From contig NC_081414.1 of NCBI RefSeq assembly GCF_030272615.1, positions 339,802,502 through 339,866,501 of the forward strand: a DNA stretch of 64,000 bases. The letters run 5' to 3'. This document shows positions 11,385 through 21,177 of the stretch, piece by piece. Position 1 is the first letter of the stretch. Each line of letters opens with the position of its first letter. The position numbers and the translations under genes were made by a program. Below the pieces are notes generated by a model. The model was given only the letters and a program-made list of their open reading frames with translations. It did not search any database and had not been told where the DNA came from. Origin of the DNA: Cryptomeria japonica (Eukaryota; Streptophyta; Pinopsida; Cupressales; Cupressaceae).

Positions 11385-12910
11385 TTAAGTTCCTAATCCA
11401 GGTTTTCTTTTTACTTTTTCCTCATCCAAAGGTGCCTCGGAGAGGTTTTCACCTAAGGAATCATTATTTTTCTTTTTGTTATCTTTTTTGCGACTAAGGG
11501 CATTAACCTGACTACCAAAGTATCCTTTTTCATGTAATTGAATCCTATGAACTTTGTTGCAGTCTTCTAAATTGTGCATATTCAAGAGAGTCATGAGAGC
11601 ATTGTCATCGACATAGATGTCTAAAGTGGGTTTGTCTCATTGGTCCCAATCTATAAGCTTGGGGTGAACAAGTTGTAGTTCATGCAGGGTGGAAGGGGTT
11701 ATGGGGGTGATGGTGTTGACACAGGTGTCAAAGAAGATGTCATATTTGTATTCAAAAGGCATTTTGTGGAACTCCTCTTCATTAAAGTCTTTGACATCCA
11801 AAGAGGGACTTGAAGGGACACCATTGATAGTGATCTTAGGCACTAAAGTATAACCCAAGCCCCTTTTATACTTGTATGAGATGGGATTTATTGGTGCTTT
11901 GATTCCTTTCTCTTCTAGCTCTAGATTGTGTCCTTTATAACCCATCTTCTCCAATATCGTCGATGCTTTTGGAAACATCTTCTTGGGTATTTTTGTTGGA
12001 TCTTCATCTTCTTCTCGGTACAACCATGAAGAAACATCTTTCTCAAGGCTTTCCTCATCAAGTGGACCCCATTGTTTGAAGGTAGTATCCTTACATTGTA
12101 TAACGGGTTTCTTATCTTTTTTTATTTCTTTGGGCTTACCAAATGACTTAGGAGATAAGGGGAGATTGCCTTTTAGTAAGACATCCTCAAGTTTGTACTC
12201 TCCACAACCATTGTCTAGGATATTGACTTTGGGCTCTGTTTGAGATGAGGTGGAGGGGACTTTAGATGCATCGGATGTGGGGGTTTGAACAAATTTGTTC
12301 AATGGGAAATGATATGGATGTTTCCCCTCTAATAGCTTGGAATACTAAAAGGTTTGTGGATCACCTTTGATAGTAATCTCTCTATCATTGAAGGGAAATT
12401 TGATGGTAAGTGGAAGGAACGACTTGAAGGGAATGAATCCATGGGCGTCCGAGGAGGATGTTATAGGGGAGATCAAGATCTAGAACTTGGCAAGGGGTCT
12501 CAATTGTAATAGGGCCCACTTGAAGAGGAAAGGTAATCATTCCTTTGGAAACCCTTTCTACACCATCATAGGCTTTGATTTTGATTCTTCCTAACGTATT
12601 ATCTAGGTCCTCAGAAAGCCCCAATTGTTTTATTCACTTATATGTATAAAGATTGAGTATAGATCCACCGTGTATCAAGATGCGTTTAACCTTATATTTC
12701 TGGATAACTGCTTCAATATGTAATGGTTTGTTATGGTCCTCATCTGTAGCATCATCATTGGAGTTGAAAACAAGGTGTTGTTGGGCAGTGAGATTTCCAA
12801 TGAGCACTTAGAATTGGGCAACATTGATGTTGTTGGGGACACGTGAATCAAGGAGGGCTTATTCCAAAATCTCCTTGTGGACAGGGGAGGTCTTGAAGAG
12901 CTCTAGGATG
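11385..12910 (-). pseudogene. G protease and G-patch-like linker
   Basis: The C-terminal half of a retroviral aspartic protease is at 12385-12624, with the hallmark DLPYNILLGRPWIH and the upstream IKAYDG..R.SKG. The active-site DSG part would lie at about 12650-12860 but is too broken to call. Downstream, 11637-12302 is a 221-residue open frame rich in Lys, Pro and Glu. It contains ILEKMGYKGHNLELEEKGI followed by GLGY, which resembles a G-patch (RNA-binding, glycine-rich), placed as in element B. The remainder links to RT. Confidence 0.7.
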
Positions 12911-13046
12911 GAGATATGTGCAAGTGTCTTCTGAATATGGTCAAGGAGATCATATTGGCAGGTGGATGACATGGGGGTGGGTTCAATGAACGAGGGGCTC
13001 TTTGGACAGTTACTCTCCTTCGGCGGGCAGCTAGATTGCAATCATT

Positions 13047-13955
13047 CTAAGAGTGGGAAGAAGAAGGTGTGGCACCTTGAATGACTATCTTAGCAAGGTT
13101 AGGTCTACTTGCTAGTTGAGATGAGGTAGGATCACCTTGGATAGTGAACCTAGGTCTTCTTTGGGAAGGGGGAGGGTTAGCTCCTTCGACATTAATGACA
13201 TTGATATAGTTATCTACAGGCTCAATGTGACCCGCTAAAAAGTCAAAGCCTATTATATGATTGGTATAATCATCATTCCTGGCATTAGATGATGAGCCCT
13301 TGCCTTTGTCATGCTTTAGAAAAGGTTCTTGGTACATCTTGAGTTTGTCATTATTGTTACCAGGTTTTGTTGTTGCTACCTCAATATCACCCTTCTCAAT
13401 GAGCTCTTGTATGTAGTTCTTCAATTTCATACACTTTTGTGTATCATGCCCCTTGATACGATGATAATCACAATACTCATTCTCATTGTACAACCTAGGT
13501 TAAGGTTTATTTGGACCAAATGGGAGAGTTATTGGAATGACAATCACACCCACTTGGACAAGCTTTTGTAAAAGAACCTCAATGGGCTCAGCAAGGAGAG
13601 TATACTCTCTTGGAGCCTGATTGTTAGATCAGGGTGGTCACCCCTGAACTAAAACATTGTTGGCAGGCCTTTGAGATTTATTTTGATTGTTTTGATGAGT
13701 ACTAAATTGGCGATTAGTGGTGATGGACTTTGGAGGAGCGGCCATGATCTAAACCTACTTTTCATTAGTAACACCATCGTTGACTACGTTCTTGTTCTTG
13801 GACCAAAATTTTGGTTTGTCATTGTGAGAAGAGGAGGAATTCTAACTTGATTTTTTATAATGCTTTAGGGTACCTTCCTCTAACAAGACACGTTCAAGGG
13901 CTAGGACCTTGTCAGTCAACTTCTGGAAAGACTTTATGCACTGAGATGTCAAGGG
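13047..13955 (-). pseudogene. G Gag C-terminal part with CCHC-type knuckle
   Basis: Nucleocapsid region. The knuckle ENEYCDYHRIKGHDTQKC followed by KLKNYIQELIEKG is the Tat-type pattern (C..H...GH.T..C..L). Upstream (13500-13950) the frame reads SQCIKSFQKLTDKVLALER, the end of the capsid domain, with scattered stops. The capsid front half is displaced to 55205-55404 by insert L: ...HVIELFMK there should join ...L.PEL..P here. Confidence 0.8.
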
Positions 13956-13977
13956 TTTTTATAATTCAGGCACCAGA

Positions 13978-14666
13978 TTTTTTTTGAATTAATTCAATCT
14001 GATGTTCTGATTAATATGAAAAATGGGTTTTAAGGACCTAAAACCTTTAACAAAGGAGCATAAGATAGTTCTTCAAAAAGCATCCAAACCAGCATTGAAA
14101 CAACTTACAAAAAGACTGGGAAAAAGGCCAGTAAACTGAGCTGACAACTAAAGAAAGGAACAACAAAGCAAAAAAACTAGAGAAAGGATAAAAATGAAAA
14201 ACAACAACTTATAAAGACTTGAGAAGATTAGCCGCCTTATTGACCACCTGGTCATAATTTGCCAAAGTAGCTTTAAGTTCTTCCATATCCTTGCTTGGCT
14301 TCTTCTCCTTCTTTTTTCCTCTAGTCCTCATTCTAGGTCCTTTCACTTCTCCCATACCTTCAATGTCAAGTTCCAGCTCCAGGGAATCCTTCTCATTCTC
14401 CAGTTTGCTAATGAGAATTTTGGTATTCTCGGTCGAGGCCTTCAGAATGCTATAGCTTTGATCAGCAATGCTTTTGAGGCATTTTTCAAATTTGTTGAAT
14501 TTATTGTCAGTTTCCACCATTCTCTAGTCTGTAGCATTGTCATTGGTTTTTATCTCTATCAAGGCCTTCTCAATTTGCTCAAACCTAGGGTTGAAGAAAT
14601 CTCTGATCTCTTCAGCTCTGGAAACTGTTTTACTCAAATCTTCAACATACTTTGCCATTGATTTAC
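13978..14666 (-). mobile_element. Insert L, 3' segment
   Basis: Sequence between the G gag and the A 5' LTR. On the minus strand it ends in a run of eight A (T run at 13978-13985), suggesting a poly(A)-tailed, non-LTR-type insertion. Part of the T run could instead belong to G. 13986-14208 is non-coding 3' UTR-like. The upstream neighbour in the original order is 46588-48003, because A split L here (TSD TTTAC, 14662-14666). Confidence 0.55.
14209..14661 (-). CDS. Insert L, C-terminal coiled-coil ORF, function unknown
   Basis: A 103-residue open stretch (14209-14520), continued upstream to 14661 with one stop. It has heptad-like repeats (NKFNKFEKCLKSIADQSYSI, ISKLENEKDSLELELDIEG), then a basic patch (RMRTRGKKKEKKPSK), then a second short helix and a stop. 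I do not recognise the family. It continues from the ORF ending at 46588 (...LSHRVKIMETISIGEGK), so A interrupts one gene. The basic/coiled-coil composition would suit a nucleic-acid-binding ORF1-like protein of a non-LTR element, but that is inference. Confidence 0.45.
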
Positions 14667-16310
14667 TAGTGCAGGAGCACCTAGGACTTAGGCTTAGAGA
14701 TTTTTCTCATTTGGCTTGTATTGACCCTATCCAAGTAAGGTATTTAATAAAGACTCCATGAGGGTCCAAGAATGAGTGTGATGAGTGAAATGTAGGCCTA
14801 GATTGAGTTAGTTCTTCTTAGGCTTGCATTTTGTGCATTAGTGGTTTGAGTAGGTAATTGACCTTCTTGATGGTCAAAAGTGTCAAAACTTGGTATAATA
14901 ATTACAGAGGGTTAAAATAGTCTTAGAAATGCTTTAAAAATCATGAGTAATGACATAGAATAGGTTTCATAGGTTGAAAAGGGTAAAAGTACAAAGAGTC
15001 CAAAGTTGCAAAAAGTTTTCATGACAACTTTTGAAAGTTGTCATGACAAATTTTGTCCTAAATACCTTAGCATTGGAGTTAGGAATAGCCCAATGCCATA
15101 GAATTCCTCCACGCATAGCTAAGACTATAAAAACCTTCTCTTGCATGGTTACCAAGGTTGGAGATTTTGATTTTGTAAGTTCAACAATCTGAAACTACTC
15201 ATTTTTAGATTGTTTGACATCATTTTGGCTTATTTTGCTCATATTGTGTATACAAATGGATTGAATCCATTGATCCAGTAATGGATTGAGTTTCTTTGGT
15301 GTGTTCCAGAGTTTTTTCATTTTATTTAAAGTTTTGTACTTAAGTTTTATTAGTGTTTTCATTGTTTTGTTTGCAAACAGCCAGTTTTGGCTTATAAATA
15401 GCTCTTTTGTGTAAAATGGTTGCTCCATGAATTCCATCTATGCTACCATCATGGCCTATTGGGACATGGAAGGAAACCACCTATAAAATGTATATATGCA
15501 AGGACAAGTGCTGGAGATGAAGTTTGATGTGGTTGTCACCTTGTTCTAGGTGAGTTCAAGAGCAACCCGACAAGAGGAGACAGGGTGAATTTGTTGTGTA
15601 AAGTGTAGGGGTGGATGAAAGACCATAAAATAACCTTTTATAGGGGTCCATAAAGCTCATACAAAGTTTACTATGCAAGGGGAAGCCATAACAAAAGCAT
15701 TTGATACTCATTTTCCAAACTAGACCAGTCACTACCGAATAGAAGGTCTAGAAACCCTTCAAAACCCTCATTTTTGGGTTAGGGTATTGTACGGTGGGTT
15801 GAGAAGCCAAAAAAACCTAAATATCTTGGGGATAGGTGTACCATTGAAGAATATCAAACCTTTTTGAAGGGTCTTTTGGACCATTTTCCTCCAAGCCATA
15901 GAAAACCGGATTTTGGAGGCCTAATTGGGGCTCATTCCTTGTAGCCCTTTCCTAGGCAAAATGGTGAAATCGGTAAGGAAGGAAATGAGAGAAAACTTAA
16001 ATTGGACTCAAAAGGAATTAAAAACATTTTAAAAGCTACCTCCACACCTCTACATCAACTCACAATAGTAGGAGGTCAAATTGACAAGTTGAAGCCAAGA
16101 CAACCATAATGAGCACATGGGAAACAATGTGGATTGGTAGTGTTCGTAGTGAAAAAACTTGAAGCAAACACCTTGAAATTGACAAGAAGAAATCCCTAGA
16201 AGAGATTTAGAAGGACTTGGAGGTCTTAGAGCATATCTAGGTCTGGAGAGTTGGTGGATTTCAGCAACACCAACTAGGTGAAGTGTGAGCAAACTAGGTG
16301 AACCCCATCA
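14667..16310 (+). repeat. A 5' LTR
   Basis: 1644 bp, matching 44990-46587 with scattered substitutions and small indels (for example an extra segment near 14895-14930). It ends ...GAACCCCATCA. A TATA-like TTATAAATA lies at 15392-15400. Confidence 0.95.
15392..15400 (+). promoter_or_regulatory. TATA box in the A 5' LTR
   Basis: CTTATAAATAGCTC, present unchanged at 45669-45677 in the 3' LTR. It is the likely U3 promoter of the element. Confidence 0.6.
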
Positions 16311-16312
16311 AA

Positions 16313-16330
16313 TTGGTATCATAGCCTATA
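16313..16330 (+). other. A primer-binding site
   Basis: TTGGTATCATAGCC two bases inside the LTR end, one mismatch from the initiator methionine tRNA complement. Confidence 0.8.
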
Positions 16331-16353
16331 AGATTTGGGCTAGGTGAGTAGAT

Positions 16354-17408
16354 GTCCTTGTTGGTATTTTGGTATGGTTTTGTCATTGATGTCAACACCT
16401 ACTCTTAAGATCCAGCAACATTCACCGGCAAGCAAGTAAACTCTGCAACAGTTACTGGTATATGGTTCACCGGCAGGATATACTATTCACCGGTACCTAG
16501 AATGATATGGAAGACACTTGGTAATGTCGAAGACATCATGTGGACACTTTGTTTTGAAGAATTAATCATTGGTATATTCATATTTTCATATTTTCTTTTA
16601 CCAGCAAATAGGTCCAGGTTATCTAGGGTTACACCGACAGGTTTATCTTTTCCAGATCAGCATGGCACGCTATGGAGATGATTTATTATTGTTGTAAATG
16701 CATTAAGCCGACGTGTTTAATTAGTTATTGCATCGGATATTATATTATTTGTAAAAAAAAATTATTGTAATATCTTGTAGAGCCAACCTACTAAAATTGG
16801 TCCTAGGGTATGGTATAAATGTAAGATCTTATTTGTAAGATCAAGTGTGGAATGCGAAAAAGAATTGAGTGAAGGTATATGCAAGATCAAGCAGGGATAT
16901 ACATGAAGACATCATTTAAAGGTGAAGTTAGGTTTTTGTAAAAGCATATCAGCATTACACTGGTACTGAATCCAGCATATGAAGATGCTATTTTGTGCAG
17001 TACATTCTTATTTGATTTAACCATCCAACTATAGTTAGTGTGACTCCCATTTTGTGATTGAGCAGTGAGCTATAGGCTGTTGGCCTTTCTACATGTTGAG
17101 CCCCAATTATGTACACTTACTATCTACAGTAGTATCATCTGATTGTGGGTAAGGTTTCCCATCATGGTTTTTCCCCTTACAGGGTTTCCACGTACAAATA
17201 TTGGTGTCATGTGTTGTCGCTGAATTTATGTTTATGTTTCATGCATTAATCCTTACCAATATAGCAATTTACTGTTAACACTATCTACCGGCATACTTAA
17301 CTAGTTTACCGATATTAAGCATTAAGTTGGTTAATTAGTTTTTGGTTTGAATTTATTAGACAACTGATTCACCCCCCCTCTCAATTGTCTCTGAGACCTA
17401 ACAGTCCT
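16354..17408 (+). mobile_element. Element C: solo LTR of the D copia family, TSD GTCCT
   Basis: LTR at 16359-17403 (1045 bp, TGTTGGTATTTTGG...GAGACCTAACA) flanked by GTCCT at 16354-16358 and 17404-17408. It matches the D LTRs (55405-56459 and 61048-62099, which are in the other orientation). It lies in the leader of A between the primer-binding site and the gag start, so it would separate the promoter from gag. A TATAAATG box at about 16813-16820 corresponds to the D LTR promoter position. Confidence 0.93.
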
Positions 17409-17410
17409 CT

Positions 17411-18325
17411 ATGGAATCTGTAGGAGACAACATCATGGTGACCAATGCAGAGTTGGAAAAGAAATTGGATGATTAGGAGGAAGAGAATAGACTCATGAAG
17501 GAGAAGTTGCTTGAATTGGAGAGTAAGCTTGGTGACATTCAAACCAAAGTAGAGGAAGTGTTGGTAAAGGTAGAAGGAGCAGAAGGGAAGGGTAAAGAAG
17601 TGTCAAAGATTGACAAAGTGCCTAAACCTGACCCTGTCCTAGAACAAAAACCTTTCCTGAAAGCATTGAAGGCCTTAAGTGGTACATAACTAGAAGGATT
17701 GCCATTGTTCACTGGTAAGATGGAGGTAGAAGTGGCCCTAGAATGGATAGAAGGTATGGAGAACCATTTTGAATGTGAAGGCATAACTAAATCTCAAAGA
17801 GTCAAATTGGCCAAGTCAAGGATGAGAGGATCTGCTCTCACATGGTGGAAATTTGTACAAGATGAAAGGAAGAAAATGGGCAAAGCACCCATCTCTTTTT
17901 GGAAAGAGATGTTAGTCAAAATCAAAGAAGTTTATCTTCCTGATGACTATGAAGTGCAAATTCATAGGAAAAGATAAAACTTAAGACAAAAAGACCTTGA
18001 TGTCAGTAGTTATACGGAGGAGTTTCATAAACAGCCTTAGATCTCATGTGGTGGAAGAAGAGAGTCTCAAGGTTGCTAGGTACCTAAATGGTCTACGATG
18101 GAACATCCAAGAAGATATAAATCAAATGAGCCCAAAGACAGTTTATCAAACCTATCAACTTGCCCTTAAGGTTGAAGAAAAACTAAAAACAAGACATGAT
18201 TCTAGGAGAAATAGGGGCAAAGGTAGAGGAAAATACAATAGAGGTCATAGGGGAGGCTTTGGAGGAAGAAGTTTTGAAAAAAGAACACAAGGTGAGTCTA
18301 AACTCACTAAGCAACAATAGAGTAA
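17411..18325 (+). pseudogene. A Gag (Ty3-type retrotransposon gag), N-terminal part
   Basis: Capsid protein. Start chosen at 17411 (ATGGAATCTGTAGG), in frame with the next Met at 17435. A coiled coil (ENRLMKEKLLELESKLGDIQ) is followed by the gag core PLFTGKMEVEVALEWIEGME, RMRGSALTWWKF and YLPDDYEVQI, then a basic Arg/Gly-rich tail (RNRGKGRGKYNRGHRGG). Stops are at 17474 (TAG), about 17687 (TAA) and 17975 (TAA), and there is a small indel near 18038. The gene is interrupted at 18325 by B (TSD AGTAA here, AGTGG at 41256). The reading resumes in frame at 41256. Confidence 0.88.
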
Positions 18326-19472
18326 TGTGTGTGTGAAAAAGTGAAATAAGAAGTTGTATCCATAAGACACAGCACTTCAATTAAGTCATTACATGTATGG
18401 TTAGATAGATATAAGCATGAATAATAAAACCATAACAAATCGACCAATTTCCTTCTAAAATATGCAAGTATAAGATTGCTCTTAGATTTTTATAAGCAAT
18501 ACCAATGACTAGACTACACCAAGATGAAGGATTTAATCTATATGAGCATGATATGCATGCAAGATGGATGAATAATTCAAGCAATAACAAATTCAAGTAA
18601 TATGGGTTCAAGCAATATAGATAAAACTAAATGTGGATGTAAATAATCTAAAAAAACACAATATATTCAATGACTCTAGAGCAAAATCAGCCTAATAATA
18701 ATCTCCAAGTGTGTTCTCAAAAATCTCTAGGGTGAATTGGATGAGAGTTGAAGGTTGAATTTATAGAAAATTACAATAGAGGTCAAGAAAAAGCTCAATT
18801 AAGGATTAATTGAAAATAATTGAGAAATCATGTTCAGTTAACCTTGAGATAAATTCCAATTATAGTTTAATTGAAATGCATTTAGATAAGAAGTTCAAGT
18901 TCCATTGGAAATAAGATTTATTTAATTCCATGCATTTGTGATAAAATTAGATAATTCTTTGATTTATTCAAGAAAAGAGTCTTTTCAATGCAACTGGACT
19001 TCTTTTTCTAAAAAAACTTTGTGTTCTAATTTTAGGAATAATTTAATTAATTGCTTTTCTAATTTCAAGTTCTAAATTTAGAAAAAGAAATAATATCTCA
19101 AGTTTGATTTCTCTCTCAATTCAATTCATTTATTTTATTTTCAATTCAACTTTATAATTAATTCTTCTTTTGTAATAAATTAATTCCTTTTTTTTGGCAT
19201 GATTAAATGGAAAATTTATTAATTAATTAAATATGTTAGGATATTTAATAATTTAAAATAGGATAATTGATTAAAAAATGATTTTCTTGGAATGATTAAA
19301 TTAATTAAATAAATATTTAATTAATATTGAGTAATTGACTTGCCATGGAATATTTGATGATTGAAGAATTAATAATGTGCTCAAGATTGATTTAATTGCA
19401 TTTGGTTAGGACCTTGGTGATGTTGTCGAGATTAGGGGCCCATGGTTTAGATGACAATTTTAGGGTATTACA
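18326..19472 (-). repeat. B 3' LTR
   Basis: 1147 bp, matching 40120-41255. On the minus strand it begins TGTAATACCCTAAAA and ends in a CA-dinucleotide run (CACACACACA). Very AT-rich middle (ATTAATTAATTAAATA). A CTATAAATTC box lies on the minus strand at 18757-18766. Confidence 0.95.
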
Positions 19473-19488
19473 TTTTCCCCTCTTTGAA
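19473..19488 (-). other. B polypurine tract
   Basis: Minus strand AATTCAAAGAGGGGAAAA directly before the LTR start TGTAATACC; plus-strand primer for cDNA synthesis. Confidence 0.8.
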
Positions 19489-19584
19489 TTAATGTGCGAG
19501 CAACGTGTTAGTTCAAACAATATGTGATGTCTAGTAGATACTAGTTATGAACTTGATTGATCACGAACCAGATAAAGAGCAAGG

Positions 19585-20090
19585 TGTTTAGCTTGATTTG
19601 AAGCGATGAAGCTGAACATAGTTTGATTAAAGCGATACCGATCTCGAACTTGATTGAACTAGGAACGATAGAGAGAAAAGATACCAAACTTGAAATTTAT
19701 TGATCAAGAAATGGATCTTACTGATCTAGAACTTGATTGAACTAGACACAGTGAGAGAAGATAAAATTGATCTTGAACCTGATGGATCAAGACATGATGA
19801 GCGAAGATAAACTGTCCAGCTTGATTCAATGCGATGAAACTGAACACCTGCTTAGATTGAGCGTGTGATCAAATATACTCTTTAAACTTTTGATTGAGTT
19901 TAAACAAATAATCATCTTGATGAAAAGTGATGAAACTGATTAATGTTAAGAGATTGATTTAGATGAAGACAAATATCAGCTTGATTTTGAAGTGATGAAA
20001 CTGATATGCCCCTAGCGATTGATTCGATTCAGATGATCGAGAGATCTCAACTTGATGTGAAGCAATAAAGGTGAGATACCCCTTAGAAAT
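19585..20090. repeat. Degenerate repeats built on CTTGATTxxAAGCGATGAAACTGA
   Basis: Imperfect copies start near 19590, 19819, 19915, 19979 and 20049, each with CTTGAT and GATGAAACTGA-like halves. They alternate with GAACTTGATTGAACTAG copies near 19650 and 19730. They lie between the antisense gene promoter and the polypurine tract. No coding frame is supported here. Confidence 0.6.
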
Positions 20091-20572
20091 AAGATTTGAT
20101 TGATTTTCTTTAGTTGAAAATATTTTTTCTCAACTTTTGATGAATATTTGAAAAATTTCTCAACTTTGAAGATGTGAGGTCATGAGGTCACAAGTATGCC
20201 CCCTCAGGAGCAAAATCGAAAGATAGCGAGGGTACATGATTATAGGCAATTTTCAGCAATGATAATGATTTGAGCACAAATGATTTAGAGGAATTTTTGG
20301 AAATTTGGTGTTGATTGAGAAGTTGAGCGCAAAGTTGATTTGTAGAATATAAATTGAATTGAGATTCAACATTGATTCATGAGAAATTGAGAGCAATTAG
20401 AAGAAAGTGAGCATTTGATTAAAAGTGCTAAGTGGTCTAAATTTTGGAAATTGACTAGAAAAATTATCTCAAATTTCAATTTCAATCCCAAAAATGGAAT
20501 CAGAATGGGCGAATTAGCTAAGGGTACAATTTTTATGTCTATCGAAGCAAGTTGAAAAATTAGGGTTTTGGC

Positions 20573-20580
20573 TATATAAG
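20573..20580 (+). promoter_or_regulatory. TATA box of the antisense PMD gene
   Basis: GGCTATATAAGGGG on the plus strand, 82 bases before the proposed start codon. It is a strong plant-type TATA box in a region otherwise non-coding for B, and is followed by a leader AACCCTCCAAG... Confidence 0.65.
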
Positions 20581-20654
20581 GGGTAAACGTGTCATTTTCA
20601 ATTCATTTTAACCCTCCAAGTTTGAAAATTCAAAATTCCTTCTGTGAAAAAAAA

Positions 20655-20729
20655 ATGGTGGTTCCTACTCATGAGCATCGATTCGAGTGATAGACACAAC
20701 ATAATCGACCGTGAAACTATGAGCCAACG
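20655..20729 (+). pseudogene. Antisense PMD gene, exon 1
   Basis: 25 codons from ATG (AAAAATGGTGGTTCC) to the splice donor ACG|GTAAGT. It begins MVVPTHEHRFE and ends NYEPT. Contains TGA, TAG and TGA codons that would derive from CGA, CAG and CGA by single C-to-T changes. The length is a multiple of three, so the following intron is phase 0 and the frame joins exon 2 exactly. The start is chosen because it is the first ATG after the TATA box. If translation began at 21223 instead, this exon would be untranslated leader. Confidence 0.6.
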
Positions 20730-21177
20730 GTAAGTGATCGATCTTAAGCCTTTTATTCATTTCAAATTTGAATTTTTTTGTTGATTTTTTAAGTTCTTGG
20801 CATGTTGAAAGTTGGGTTTTCTCATTTTGTCATGCGAGACAAGATCCTATCTCATATGAAAAACTGTTAAAGTTTGTTTTGTCATTTAGAGTCATTAGTT
20901 TTGTTTGTATTGTACAACAACCTTCATAAGAGACCATTTTGTCATCCTAAGTCTATTCATATATCGTATCAGTCTTTTGTCGTACAGAGCCTATTCCTGA
21001 CTCGTATGAGTTTCTTCTTTTCTATGTTTTATCATTTGGAAAATAGTGAGTATTTGTTAAGGTTCAAACTTGGAATTTTGATTTGGCAATTGATGCAGTT
21101 GAATTTGTCTGATGTTTTACTTCTCTTTTAGGCTTATTTGGAATGTTTTCTGATGCTTCATTGTTTAATTTTTGCAG
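20730..21177 (+). other. Predicted intron of the antisense PMD gene
   Basis: 448 bp with donor GTAAGTGATC and acceptor TTTAATTTTTGCAG|GTTC, T-rich throughout, as plant introns are. It separates two blocks whose frames match in phase 0. Being on the strand opposite to B, it would not be removed from the B genomic RNA, which could explain its survival through retrotransposition. Confidence 0.65.

Larger units (their letters stand above)
9266..13955 (-). mobile_element. Element G, main segment (gag C-terminus to second RNase H)
   Basis: Tat-type gypsy pol. Reading from 13955 downward: Gag C-terminus with CCHC-like knuckle, protease, a G-patch-like stretch, reverse transcriptase, RNase H, then a second plant-type RNase H. 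The dual RNase H identifies the Tat/Ogre branch. The right edge at about 13955-13977 borders insert L. The missing N-terminal gag is found at 55205-55404 and 62100-63122. Confidence 0.85.

Noticed and set aside
16359-17403. Element C as part of the A leader
   Set aside because: It has LTR ends, a 5-bp TSD (GTCCT) and matches the D LTRs, so it is a separate solo LTR.
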